This document shows positions 5,336 through 14,082 of a stretch of 14,103 bases of DNA, in pieces. The stretch is taken from NCBI GenBank assembly GCA_913052545.1, contig CAJXEF010000042.1, positions 1-14,103 on the forward strand. The letters run 5' to 3'. Source of the stretch: an uncultured Chloroflexota bacterium (lineage in GTDB: Bacteria; Chloroflexota; Dehalococcoidia; UBA3495). Made by a program: the position numbers and the translations under genes. A model generated the notes under the pieces. The model had not been told where the DNA came from. It saw nothing but the letters and a program-made list of their open reading frames with translations, and searched no databases. Each line of letters begins with the position of its first letter. Within the stretch, counting starts at the first letter, position 1.

Positions 5336-6553
5336 ATGCCTAGTGTCATTCAAACGTTAGAAGGCGGAACAGTAACCGCACCAAAAGGATTTTCTTCCGG
5401 GGCAACTTACGCAGGTCTCAAAACTTACGCTGAAGACAAGCTTGATTTAGGAATAATATTATCTCAAGCTCCGTGTAGTGCGGCTGGTGTGTTCACCACC
5501 AGTACTATCAAATCTGCGACCGTTACAGTCAATCAAGAGCACCTGGCCCAAGGCTTGATACGGGGTCTTGTGGTCAACGCCGGTATAGCCAACACATGCG
5601 TAGGAGAACAAGGGTATAAAGATGCCCAAGAAATGACCGAACTGGTGGCGGACAAACTTGGCATGGACTCGGGCGAAGTTCTAGTCTGCAGTACCGGAGT
5701 CATCGGGGTCGAGTTGCCGATGTCCCTCATCCGGTCAGGAATCGAGACGATAGAACTGTCAAATGACGGCGGACATTCCGTGGCAAGAGCCATGATGACC
5801 ACTGATACGCGAACCAAGGAGATAGCAGTATCGTTTGAGTGCGCCGGACATTTAATACATATTGGCGGAATCGCTAAGGGTTCAGGGATGATTCATCCCA
5901 ATATGGCTACAATGCTAGCCTTTGTTACTACGGATGCAAACGTAGAACCAGATTTTCTCAAAACTACATTAACCAACGTCGCCAACAAATCCTTCAACAT
6001 GTTGAGCGTTGATGGCGACACGAGCACCAATGACTCCGTCTTAGTTTTAGCCAACGGTTTAGCGGGAAATGATCAAATATCTGCCGGTTCTCCGGATAGC
6101 TCCACTTTTCAAGAAGCTTTATCAGAGGTTTGTATTTACCTGACCCGTGAATTAGCGAGAGACGGAGAGGGAGCTTCTAGATTAATCGTCGTAGAGGTTG
6201 CTGGAGCAGCAAACCAAGAAGACGCCCAAAACGCTGCCAGAAGCGTGTCCTCCTCAAACTTAGTAAAGGCCGCAGTAACTGGATCTGATCCTAATTGGGG
6301 AAGAGTTATGATGGCTTTGGGGAAAAGTGGTGCCCAGGCTGACGAAACGAAAATCGACTTGTTTGTAAACGGCGTTTGCATTATGGAATCTGGTAGCCCA
6401 ATACCCTTCCACAAAGAGGCCGTAGTCTCACTTATGCGTGGCCCTGAAGTGACATTTCGATTGCAACTTAACCTAGGTTCTGGTGAAGCCACAGCATGGG
6501 GCTGTGACTTGACCGAGGAATACGTAATTATCAATAGTGCCTACACGACGTAA
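5336..6553 (+). CDS. argJ: Bifunctional ornithine acetyltransferase / N-acetylglutamate synthase
   Basis: ArgJ moves the acetyl group from N-acetylornithine to glutamate, closing the cyclic route of arginine synthesis in the cytoplasm; bifunctional members can also use acetyl-CoA. The protein has 405 residues, full length for the family. Landmarks are NAGIANTC (81-88), the oxyanion-hole segment STGVIG (119-124), and KGSGMIHPNMATMLAF (181-196), where autocleavage before Thr192 generates the alpha and beta chains with Thr as nucleophile. DGDTSTND follows, and the C-terminus EEYVIINSAYTT is characteristic. GGAG at 5325-5328 is 7 nt before the ATG. Sequence alone does not settle mono- or bifunctionality. 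It opens the arginine cluster and diverges from the MaoC pair. Confidence 0.96.
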   Translation: MPSVIQTLEGGTVTAPKGFSSGATYAGLKTYAEDKLDLGIILSQAPCSAAGVFTTSTIKSATVTVNQEHLAQGLIRGLVVNAGIANTCVGEQGYKDAQEMTELVADKLGMDSGEVLVCSTGVIGVELPMSLIRSGIETIELSNDGGHSVARAMMTTDTRTKEIAVSFECAGHLIHIGGIAKGSGMIHPNMATMLAFVTTDANVEPDFLKTTLTNVANKSFNMLSVDGDTSTNDSVLVLANGLAGNDQISAGSPDSSTFQEALSEVCIYLTRELARDGEGASRLIVVEVAGAANQEDAQNAARSVSSSNLVKAAVTGSDPNWGRVMMALGKSGAQADETKIDLFVNGVCIMESGSPIPFHKEAVVSLMRGPEVTFRLQLNLGSGEATAWGCDLTEEYVIINSAYTT

Positions 6554-6596
6554 ATGTCAGATATTATCTCACCGGCCTAACACCCTAACCTCTTAG

Positions 6597-6626
6597 TTAA
6601 CAGTACTTCACAATCAACATGATAAT
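6597..6626 (+). promoter_or_regulatory. Candidate internal promoter before argB
   Basis: TTAACA (6597-6602) and GATAAT (6621-6626), each 5 of 6 to consensus, are separated by 18 bp in the 109-bp argJ-argB gap. The predicted start is around 6633, next to a small palindrome. Confidence 0.45.
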
Positions 6627-6633
6627 TTCCTTA

Positions 6634-6650
6634 TTCAAATTGAACAATTT
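6634..6650. repeat. Overlapping small palindromes before argB
   Basis: TTCAA-A-TTGAA (6634-6644) overlaps AAATTG-AA-CAATTT (6637-6650). The centres are too tight for stable hairpins, so a protein-binding site is more likely. They lie at the predicted start of the internal promoter, 20-40 bases before the argB ribosome-binding site. An ARG-box role is speculative: the half-sites differ from the E. coli consensus. Confidence 0.3.
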
Positions 6651-6680
6651 AACCTTCCTTCATTGCATTCGGAGGCATCC

Positions 6681-7484
6681 GTGTACGGACCACCAATTGT
6701 AGTTAAAATTGGCGGGAGCACACTAAACAATCAGGATACCAGCCTGAAAGATCTTGTCGCCCTCCATAAAAATGGATTCCAAATAGTAGTTGTCCACGGG
6801 GGAGGAAACGTTATTTCCCAATGGACTCAAAAGCAGGGAATCCGTCCACAATTTGTTGAAGGATTAAGGGTCACCGATGCAGCGAGTCTCGAAATAGTAG
6901 TAGCAGTACTAACAGGGTTGATAAACAAAGAATTGGTGGCCCAGATTCACAGCCTAGGGGGCAAAGCTATGGGATTCAGCGGGATAGACGGAGGCTCTAT
7001 AGAAGCCTATATAGCTAAACCAGAATTGGGATATGTGGGAGAAATCTCGCACGTAAATACAGAACCCATAGAAGCCATCCTCAACAGTGGATACATACCG
7101 ATGATGGCTCCACTCGGATTCCATCGTAATGACGGGTCAGATCATTCCGGAAACCCACTTAATATTAATGGGGATACAGTAGCAGGTGAAGTAGCCAGAG
7201 CATTATCAGCGGAGCGTCTAATTTTCTTAACCGATGTGCCAGGTATCATGGATGCGAATGGACGAGTAGTCCGCCGGTTAGACCCACAAAGGGCCCAAAA
7301 CCTGATGCGTTCCGGAATTATACGTGGGGGCATGATTCCCAAGTTAGACGCTTGCTTGAGAGCCTTAGAAACATCTTCATACGCAGACATTATCGACGGG
7401 CGAGAACCCAAAGCACTTTTGAATTGTGTCCAAGGCCAAAATTTCGGGACGCGTATTAGTAAGAGGATTTCCTCAGACCGCTAG
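6681..7484 (+). CDS. argB: Acetylglutamate kinase
   Basis: Phosphorylates N-acetylglutamate with ATP, the second step towards ornithine. A 267-residue amino-acid-kinase-fold protein. From the GTG start, VVKIGGS with Lys9 (7-13), HGGGN (39-43), EGLRVTD (60-66), NINGDTVAGEVA with Asp165 (161-172), LTDVPGIMD (183-191) and GGMIPKLDA with Lys221 (216-224) match the ATP- and substrate-binding positions of the family. The GTG at 6681 is preferred because GGAGG (6671-6675) sits 5 nt upstream and the first strand starts at once; the in-frame TTG at 6663 would add six residues and lacks a site. The protein has neither the N-terminal helix nor the C-terminal signature of arginine-inhibited hexameric kinases, so feedback inhibition by arginine is unlikely. 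The next gene starts 36 bp downstream. Confidence 0.95.
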   Translation: MYGPPIVVKIGGSTLNNQDTSLKDLVALHKNGFQIVVVHGGGNVISQWTQKQGIRPQFVEGLRVTDAASLEIVVAVLTGLINKELVAQIHSLGGKAMGFSGIDGGSIEAYIAKPELGYVGEISHVNTEPIEAILNSGYIPMMAPLGFHRNDGSDHSGNPLNINGDTVAGEVARALSAERLIFLTDVPGIMDANGRVVRRLDPQRAQNLMRSGIIRGGMIPKLDACLRALETSSYADIIDGREPKALLNCVQGQNFGTRISKRISSDR

Positions 7485-7520
7485 GGTTAACCATATATAG
7501 CATCCCCTCCTAAATCGACT

Positions 7521-10208
7521 ATGCGACATGAATTAACAAACGACGCTGACGGGATTTCAATGCCCCGGCTGCCGGGAATTTCTTCAGGCAACCTCCGCCG
7601 ATTTTACACCTGTTCAATTTGTTTCATAGCTTTTGTCTTGCTAATTTTGCTATGCAACTGGGCAATCAACCTTTATACAGATTATTTGTGGTTCCACCAA
7701 TTGGGTAAATTAGCTATTTTTACTAAAATCCTTTTGTTTAAAGTAGTTCTGTTCACTTCATGTTTCGTCATCTCGGGGGCTTGCCTGATCTGGAATATTC
7801 GTTGGGCATTTAACAACGCTAGAGGCCCGATATTGCTCAGATCGCATGATGACGTTCGACGGCTTCTTATAACTATAGTTGTATTTCTAGTGTCATCAGG
7901 AGTTGTTATATCAGTAGCCGTGCTTTCTATCATTTCAGCAAAGAATTGGGAGACTTTCATTCTATTGCTCCATCGTCTCCCCTTCGGTTTAACTGATCCC
8001 CAATTTGGACTAGATGCCACTTTTTATATTGTCACGCTTAAAGCGCTGAACTTCATCCAAGGTTGGTTGTTAGCATTATTTATAATCTGCATTACGGCGT
8101 CCCTAATAGTCTACATAGCTATTGTCAGTGTCAGAAAAGTTGCATTCGTCGTTACCCCTAAAATGTTGAATCACATAGTAACGATCAGCGCACTGTTAAT
8201 GGTTGTAATCGCCTCAAACCACCTGTTAGACATTTACGAACTAATTATTTCAGACAGGGGATTAATTTTTGGGGCGACCTATACAGATATCCGGGTCAGG
8301 CTCCCACTTCACATATTTTTGTCTGCCCTTGCCTCAATAACAGCGCTCCTCCTGATAATCAGCACTAAAACCATGGGATTTCGCCTGGTAATTGGATCAC
8401 TGACTCTCTGGGCTGTCTTGGCTATAGTAGGCGGAATAGTCTTCCCTTTGCTATACCAGCGGTTCAGAGTAGATCCTGATCAATTTGTTAAAGAAAAACC
8501 TTATATCATGCGGAACCTTGAAGCCACTAGAGCTGCTTATCAACTTGATCATATAAAACAAATCAGCTACCCTGCCGAAGGTGACTTAGATTCTGTCGCC
8601 ATTGAACAGAATCGGTCCACATTGGACAACATTCGAATTTGGGATCCCGTGCCCCTCAGAGATGCCTACAACCAATTACAATTTATGGAGCTCTACTACA
8701 AGTTTCTCAACATAGACTCCGACAGGTACACGATGGATGGGCGTTTGAGGCAAGTTCTAATCGGTGCCCGAGAACTAGACTCTGAAGGCCTACCTCCGGA
8801 TGCACGCAATTGGATCAATCGTCATCTGAAATACACGCACGGGTACGGTGTTTCCATGAGTCCCACAACTGAATTTTCTGTCGGAGAGGGAAGGCCCGAA
8901 TTTTTTGTCCACGATATTCCTATCAAGGGCTCTCCTCCCATTGTGCAACCTGAGCTTTATTACGGAGAATCATCTGAAGAATTTGTGATAGTTAACACAG
9001 ATATGAAAGAGGTTAACCCTAAGCCCGATTTCACACGGTATAAAGGAGACGGTGGGATCCAACTTAATTCTCTTCAACGGAAATTTGCTCACGCATGGAG
9101 ATTCAAAGACATCAACATCTTATTGAGCGGACAAATCACCGAAAATAGCCGGATACAATATCGGCGCAACATCCTTCATCGTGTCTCTGCTATAGCACCA
9201 TTTCTTAAATTCGAAGAGGATCCTTATCCTGTCATAGACAGTTCCGGAAAACTATGGTGGCTTCTTGACGCCTATACTATTTCCGATCAGTTCCCATATT
9301 CAACAAAAACTCATAACGGATACAATTACATACGTAACAGCGTTAAAATAACCGTAAATGCTTATGACGGTAACGTCACGTTCTATGCCATTGATCCATC
9401 GGACACCTTATTACAAATGTATCAGAAGGCTTTCCCAACTCTCTTTTCAGACGCAATCGAGATCACAGACGATTTAAGAGACCATTTGAGATACCCAGTT
9501 GGCTTATTTTCAGCCCAAGCACAAATGTTCCTTCGATACCATGTAACAGACCCACAAACTTTTTTCACCCAGTCAGAACAATGGAACATACCACTCGAAA
9601 CCCGCATAGGAAAAGCAGGGGTTCAAGTTAATCCTTCATATTTGGTAATGAGATTACCGGGTGAGGCCAAAGAGGAGTTCGTTTTATTATTGCCATTTAC
9701 ACCAGCAGGTAATAAAAAGAACTTGGTGTCGTTATTAGTAGCAAGAAACGATTGGTCTCACTATGGAGAGCTTATTAATTTTCAACTACCGAAAGACCGC
9801 CAAGTCGACGGACCGGCGCAGGTGGAGGCAAGAATAGAAAATGACCAACAAGTATCCCAACAATTCACTCTATGGGATGGCTCAGGCTCGCAAATAATAA
9901 GAGGGCAGTTGCTCGTTGTACCCATAGCAGATACCATATTATATGCTGAACCTCTCTATCTACAGTCTGAGGTGTTAGCATTTCCGGAGTTGAAGAAGGT
10001 TATACTTGCTGACAATAACAACTTAGTGATGGCTGATTCAATACAAGAAGCTCTTACCGCCTTGACCGAAACCAGTCAGCAATTAGATCATGAACACTCC
10101 GCATCAAAAAACACCCAAGATCTTGTAGGAGTTACAGAAGCTATAAACAACCTAAGAGAGGCTTTACAGAATCTAGAACGATCTTTAACCGAAATACCGG
10201 AACCTTAA
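7521..10208 (+). CDS. UPF0182 family large membrane protein
   Basis: An 895-residue membrane protein of the uncharacterised UPF0182 (COG1615) family, known from actinobacteria, cyanobacteria, Chloroflexi and some Firmicutes. Seven likely transmembrane segments lie at about 29-50, 66-91, 114-139, 179-204, 216-236, 262-281 and 287-311. The large soluble remainder, probably extracytoplasmic, carries the family hallmarks RFRVDPDQFVKEKPYI (314-329), NIRIWDPVPLRDAYNQLQ, YTHGYGVSMSP, PEFFVHDIP and KLWWLLDAYTISDQFPYS. The last 55 residues are acidic and look helical or coiled. The function is unknown; relatedness to a proteolysis or envelope role is not visible here. No Shine-Dalgarno precedes the ATG at 7521, nor a good one the in-frame ATG at 7560, so the start is uncertain by 13 residues. 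It lies 36 bp after argB and 13 bp before argD, apparently on the same transcript. Confidence 0.93.
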   Translation: MRHELTNDADGISMPRLPGISSGNLRRFYTCSICFIAFVLLILLCNWAINLYTDYLWFHQLGKLAIFTKILLFKVVLFTSCFVISGACLIWNIRWAFNNARGPILLRSHDDVRRLLITIVVFLVSSGVVISVAVLSIISAKNWETFILLLHRLPFGLTDPQFGLDATFYIVTLKALNFIQGWLLALFIICITASLIVYIAIVSVRKVAFVVTPKMLNHIVTISALLMVVIASNHLLDIYELIISDRGLIFGATYTDIRVRLPLHIFLSALASITALLLIISTKTMGFRLVIGSLTLWAVLAIVGGIVFPLLYQRFRVDPDQFVKEKPYIMRNLEATRAAYQLDHIKQISYPAEGDLDSVAIEQNRSTLDNIRIWDPVPLRDAYNQLQFMELYYKFLNIDSDRYTMDGRLRQVLIGARELDSEGLPPDARNWINRHLKYTHGYGVSMSPTTEFSVGEGRPEFFVHDIPIKGSPPIVQPELYYGESSEEFVIVNTDMKEVNPKPDFTRYKGDGGIQLNSLQRKFAHAWRFKDINILLSGQITENSRIQYRRNILHRVSAIAPFLKFEEDPYPVIDSSGKLWWLLDAYTISDQFPYSTKTHNGYNYIRNSVKITVNAYDGNVTFYAIDPSDTLLQMYQKAFPTLFSDAIEITDDLRDHLRYPVGLFSAQAQMFLRYHVTDPQTFFTQSEQWNIPLETRIGKAGVQVNPSYLVMRLPGEAKEEFVLLLPFTPAGNKKNLVSLLVARNDWSHYGELINFQLPKDRQVDGPAQVEARIENDQQVSQQFTLWDGSGSQIIRGQLLVVPIADTILYAEPLYLQSEVLAFPELKKVILADNNNLVMADSIQEALTALTETSQQLDHEHSASKNTQDLVGVTEAINNLREALQNLERSLTEIPEP

Positions 10209-10221
10209 AGAGGGATTTAAA

Positions 10222-11412
10222 ATGACTAAAAGCGAAGAGTGGATTTCCATCGAAAAAAAATACTACGCCCAAACTGTACGACGTCAGCCCGTCGTGATAG
10301 TTAAAGGAGAAGGAACTAGAGTTTGGGATGCAGACGGCAAAGAATACTTGGATTTCGTTGCAGGCTGGGCTGTAAACAACCTGGGACATTCTCACCCGGC
10401 GATCACCCAAGCGATCGTTGAACAAGCCGGCACATTGATCCAAACATCTAATCAATTTTTTACAATCCCTCAGCTAATGTTAGCCGAATTACTGATTGAA
10501 AATAGCTGTTTAGATAGAGTGTTTTTCGGTAACAGTGGAGCAGAAGCGAACGAAGGAGCCATGAAACTCGCCCGTCGGTACGGAAAAATAAACAGAGATG
10601 GTGCCTACGAAATCATAACTGCTTTGAACTCTTTCCACGGAAGGACGATGGCTACAGTGGCGGCCACAGGCCAACCACACTACCAGGAAGCCTTTCAACC
10701 ACTCCAGCCAGGTTTCGTACATGTGGACTATAACGATGTAGAAGCGATCATGAACGCCACGACCGATCGCACCGCAGCAGTAATGCTGGAACCTGTACAA
10801 GGAGAGGGTGGTGTTAATATTCCAGATGCTGATTACTTAACAAGGGTGAGAGAATGGTGTGATAAGAACGGCCTTTTACTCATTCTAGATGAAGTACAAA
10901 CAGGAATGGGACGCCTAGGCAGCTTATTTGGTTACCAGGAGTACGGGGTCGAGCCAGATGTGATAACACTGGCTAAAGGTCTGGGCTATGGAGTTCCTAT
11001 TGGTGCCTTTTTATCCAAAGAAGCTGCCATGGCCCTGGTACCCGGCGACCATGGGTCAACATTCGGCGGAAATGCTTTGACAACCGCAGCAGCGTACGCC
11101 GGATCTAAATTCCTGATAGAAAATGATATACCAGCCAAAGTCAAAGAGTTGGAACCTTATTTACTAGACAAATTAAACCAGCTCAAATCCGAGTTTTCCT
11201 TCGTCACAGAAGTCAGAGGTAAAGGATTGCTATCCGCTCTATATTTCGAAGAGGATATTTCCGGACAAGTTTTAACCCTTTCTAACGAGGCAGGTTTGCT
11301 CCTGAATGGCGTCCGTCCTAACGCAATCAGGTTTATGCCTCCTTTGACGGTCACGACTGCCGAAATCGACGAGGCCATGAACAGGTTAGAAGAGGCTTTG
11401 AAGCAAATCTGA
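10222..11412 (+). CDS. argD: Acetylornithine aminotransferase (PLP class III)
   Basis: Converts N-acetylglutamate semialdehyde and glutamate to N-acetylornithine. A 396-residue class III (subgroup II) aminotransferase of normal length. GNSGAEANEGAMKLAR (103-118) and FHGRT (138-142) frame the cofactor phosphate site, EPVQGEGGV (190-198) follows, LDEVQTGMGR (222-231) holds the PLP-ring Asp223, and AKGLGYGVPIGA (251-262) carries the Schiff-base Lys252. FGGNAL (277-282) completes the site. 4-aminobutyrate or LysJ-type substrates are possible for this family, but its place between argB and argG favours ArgD. GAGGG at 10210-10214 precedes the ATG by 7 nt. The stop is TGA, evidence that UGA still terminates in this genome. 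Confidence 0.93.
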   Translation: MTKSEEWISIEKKYYAQTVRRQPVVIVKGEGTRVWDADGKEYLDFVAGWAVNNLGHSHPAITQAIVEQAGTLIQTSNQFFTIPQLMLAELLIENSCLDRVFFGNSGAEANEGAMKLARRYGKINRDGAYEIITALNSFHGRTMATVAATGQPHYQEAFQPLQPGFVHVDYNDVEAIMNATTDRTAAVMLEPVQGEGGVNIPDADYLTRVREWCDKNGLLLILDEVQTGMGRLGSLFGYQEYGVEPDVITLAKGLGYGVPIGAFLSKEAAMALVPGDHGSTFGGNALTTAAAYAGSKFLIENDIPAKVKELEPYLLDKLNQLKSEFSFVTEVRGKGLLSALYFEEDISGQVLTLSNEAGLLLNGVRPNAIRFMPPLTVTTAEIDEAMNRLEEALKQI

Positions 11413-11459
11413 GGAAGAAGCCTTTCAAATCTATCGGGTAAAGGAGATCGCAGCGCTCA

Positions 11460-12659
11460 ATGGCAACAAAAAAAATCATTCTGGCGTATAGCGGCGGCCT
11501 AGATACCTCGGTTGCCGTCCCTTGGCTAATCGAGAACTATGGAGCCGAAGTAATCACGCTGACTATAGATCTAGGCATGGTAGACCTTGAATCTATCAAA
11601 GGAAGAGCCTTAAAAGTAGGCGCCAGCAAAGCCCTTACAGTCGACGGAAAAGAAACATTGGTTAAGGAATTTTTATTCCCCGCTCTCCAAGCAGGCGCCA
11701 TTTATGAAGAAAGATACCCTCTCGCAACTGCCCTTGGAAGGCCTCTTATAGCCCGATATATGGCAGAGGCAGCCTTGGCAGAAGGTGCATATGCCATAGC
11801 ACACGGATGCACTGGTAAAGGAAACGACCAAGTGCGTATTGAGGTAGGCATAGCAGCTCTGGCACCCGAGTTAAAGATTATCGCTCCGATCCGAGAATGG
11901 GGAATGAGCAGAGATGACGAAATTGAATACGGTCAAGCCCGAAATCTACCTATAAACGCCAGCCAAAGCCGCTTTTCGGTTGATGAGAATCTCTGGGGTA
12001 GAAGTGCAGAAGCAGGGGAACTAGAAGACCCTTGGGTAGAGCCCCCAGAGGAGGCTTTCTCTTGGACCAAACCTATATCTGATACTCCCGATGATCCGGG
12101 GTATCTGGAGATACACTTTGAGCAAGGACTTCCTATCGCAATAGACGGTGAAGAAATGGAGGGTGTTGCTCTAATCTCTCACCTTAATACCCTCGCCGGC
12201 CTCCACGGTGTGGGGCGGATTGACCACTTGGAGAACCGACTGGTTGGCATTAAATCTCGCGAAATTTATGAGGCCCCAGCTGCCGCAATCCTCCACACAG
12301 CCCACAATGCTGTCGAAAATTTAACCCTGACCAAAGAACAAGCCAGAACCAAGGCTCATTTAGCCCGTGAATACGCTGATATGGTATATAACGGTCTCTG
12401 GTTCACACATCACAGAGACGACCTAGATTCGTACGTTCAAAGCACACAACGGTATGTAACCGGGGATGTTAAAGTTCGTTTACATCGTGCAAACTGTACA
12501 GTGGTCGGCCGTAAGGCTCTGTATTCGTTGTATCAATACAGCCTAGCGACCTATGATCGGTCAGACGAATTCGACCATAGGTCAGCTGAAGGCTTTATAT
12601 CCATCTATGGCCTTCCAGTACGAACCCAAAATCAAGCTCAGAGAGATAAGGATAAGTAA
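11460..12659 (+). CDS. argG: Argininosuccinate synthase
   Basis: Joins citrulline and aspartate with ATP to give argininosuccinate. A 399-residue protein, the usual length. AYSGGLDTS (9-17) is the N-type ATP-pyrophosphatase loop, YPLATALGRPLIA (86-98) and AHGCTGKGNDQVR (114-126) bind citrulline and aspartate, and APIREWGMSRDDEIEY matches the family core; a C-terminal helix (SAEGFISIYGLPVR) supports tetramer formation. AAGGAGA at 11441-11447 lies 12 nt before the ATG, a longish but workable spacing, and no better start is in frame. The gene follows argD by 47 bp. argH, which would complete arginine synthesis, is not in the window. Confidence 0.96.
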   Translation: MATKKIILAYSGGLDTSVAVPWLIENYGAEVITLTIDLGMVDLESIKGRALKVGASKALTVDGKETLVKEFLFPALQAGAIYEERYPLATALGRPLIARYMAEAALAEGAYAIAHGCTGKGNDQVRIEVGIAALAPELKIIAPIREWGMSRDDEIEYGQARNLPINASQSRFSVDENLWGRSAEAGELEDPWVEPPEEAFSWTKPISDTPDDPGYLEIHFEQGLPIAIDGEEMEGVALISHLNTLAGLHGVGRIDHLENRLVGIKSREIYEAPAAAILHTAHNAVENLTLTKEQARTKAHLAREYADMVYNGLWFTHHRDDLDSYVQSTQRYVTGDVKVRLHRANCTVVGRKALYSLYQYSLATYDRSDEFDHRSAEGFISIYGLPVRTQNQAQRDKDK

Positions 12660-12728
12660 TAATACACCCGTATTTTGCCATTCGTTTTCACGTCAAGTTT
12701 TCCTTCGTAATGGCGAGCAGGAGACAAC

Positions 12729-13895
12729 ATGACCTTAGCCAACCGGATGATGAACCTAGGTACTGAAACAGCGTTCGAGGTTCTAGCTAAAGCCCGGGCT
12801 CTAGAGGCGGAAGGGCAGGACATAATCCACCTTGAAATCGGTGAGCCTGATTTTGGAACTCCTCAACACATCATAGACGCCGGCATAAACGCACTTAGAG
12901 ATGGTTATACTCATTATGGGCCAACACCAGGACTACCGGAGTTGCGAGAAGCTATTGCACGGAATAGCCAAATGGTTCGTGGGATCGAAACTGATCCTGG
13001 AAATGTCGTCGTAACACCTGGAGCCAAACCAATCATGTTCTATGTTCTCCTTGCCCTAGGAGAACCCGGTGTCGAAGTTATTTATCCCAACCCGGGTTTT
13101 CCAATTTATGAATCCATGATTCGTTTTTCAGGGGCTACCCCGGTGCCTATGCGGCTTCAAGAGGAAACAGGATATCATCCAGATTTAGACCAGCTTCCCT
13201 CACTAATTACAAATAATACACGGTTACTAATTATAAATTCCCCGGAAAATCCCTGTGGGTCCAACCTAACCCATGCTGAATTAGAAAAGATCGCGGACAT
13301 AGTGCGGCCACATCCCAACCTGTACATAATGAGCGATGAAATCTATAAAGATATTTTATACACAGACTCCCATAACAGTATCGCAGCGTTTCCGGGTATG
13401 TCCGACAAAACCATTATTCTTGATGGTTTTTCTAAAAGTTACGCTATGACCGGCTGGAGGTTAGGGTACGGTATTATGCCAAGCGACCTTGTTCCGCATA
13501 TTACCCGTTTGGCCGTAAATAGTGTCTCCTGCGCAGCCTCCTTCAGCCAGATAGCAGCGATAGCAGCTCTCGAAGGTCCTCAGGACGACGTGGAATCCAT
13601 GGTCACAGAATTCGCTATACGCCGGACCTTGATATCTGAAGGCCTGAGAAGCATTCCCAACATTAATTGCCCAGAGCCCGAAGGCGCCTTCTACGCGTTT
13701 CCTAGTATCAAGAATCTCGGCCTCTCCAGTAGCGAGTTTGAAGATCGCTCATTACGGGAGGCCGGAGTTGCTCTTTTAGCAGGAAATGCTTTTGGACAAT
13801 TTGGGGAAGGCTATGTCCGCCTATCTTACGCTAATTCACAAGAGAATATTCAAAGAGCCATAGAAAGATTAGACAAATTCGTCCGGGGGTTGTAG
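12729..13895 (+). CDS. Aspartate aminotransferase (PLP class I/II)
   Basis: A 388-residue fold-type I aminotransferase, probably forming aspartate from oxaloacetate and glutamate. Visible landmarks are HLEIGEPDFGTP (34-45), YGPTPGLPELREAIA (63-77), NSPENPCG with the PLP-contacting Asn170 (170-177), SDEIY (202-206), SKSYAMTGWRLGY with Schiff-base Lys236 (235-247), PEGAFYAFP (317-325) and the carboxylate-binding Arg364 in GYVRLSYANS. These fit the AspB-like (I-gamma) group; exact substrate preference, including alanine or aromatic acids, cannot be decided. GGAG at 12720-12723 lies 5 nt before the ATG. It follows argG by 69 bp and would supply the aspartate consumed by ArgG. Confidence 0.88.
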   Translation: MTLANRMMNLGTETAFEVLAKARALEAEGQDIIHLEIGEPDFGTPQHIIDAGINALRDGYTHYGPTPGLPELREAIARNSQMVRGIETDPGNVVVTPGAKPIMFYVLLALGEPGVEVIYPNPGFPIYESMIRFSGATPVPMRLQEETGYHPDLDQLPSLITNNTRLLIINSPENPCGSNLTHAELEKIADIVRPHPNLYIMSDEIYKDILYTDSHNSIAAFPGMSDKTIILDGFSKSYAMTGWRLGYGIMPSDLVPHITRLAVNSVSCAASFSQIAAIAALEGPQDDVESMVTEFAIRRTLISEGLRSIPNINCPEPEGAFYAFPSIKNLGLSSSEFEDRSLREAGVALLAGNAFGQFGEGYVRLSYANSQENIQRAIERLDKFVRGL

Positions 13896-13992
13896 AAAAT
13901 ACCAACACCACCCCCAGAGTTAATCAATTATCCATGTAACGATCATAATGGCCATAAAATTTAGTGTTTCAAATTTATATCTATCCTCCAAG
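13896..13992. other. Intergenic, no clear terminator
   Basis: An AT-rich gap after the aminotransferase. It holds only an 8-bp palindrome (ATGGCCAT) and a weak AT-only hairpin at 13954-13978. I see no convincing Rho-independent terminator for the arginine cluster. Confidence 0.5.
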
Positions 13993-14021
13993 TTGAGAGA
14001 GGTATTACTTTAAGCTATACT
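13993..14021 (+). promoter_or_regulatory. Near-consensus promoter for the gene at the right edge
   Basis: TTGAGA (13993-13998) and TATACT (14016-14021), each 5 of 6 to the sigma-70 consensus, are separated by exactly 17 bp. The predicted start near 14028 leaves a leader of about 55 nt before the ATG at 14083. Confidence 0.7.
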
Positions 14022-14082
14022 TGCCAAGCTTTACATCCTTGCAGTGTCGATTGCGCCCAGTGTTCCGGCCCGGAGGCATAAT

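Noticed and set aside
12677..12714. GCCATT / AATGGC inverted repeat between argG and the aminotransferase
   Set aside because: A 6-bp match with a 26-nt loop is expected by chance and has no T-run.
13954..13978. Hairpin after the aminotransferase, considered as the cluster terminator
   Set aside because: The stem is all A/T with a bulge, too weak to call an intrinsic terminator.
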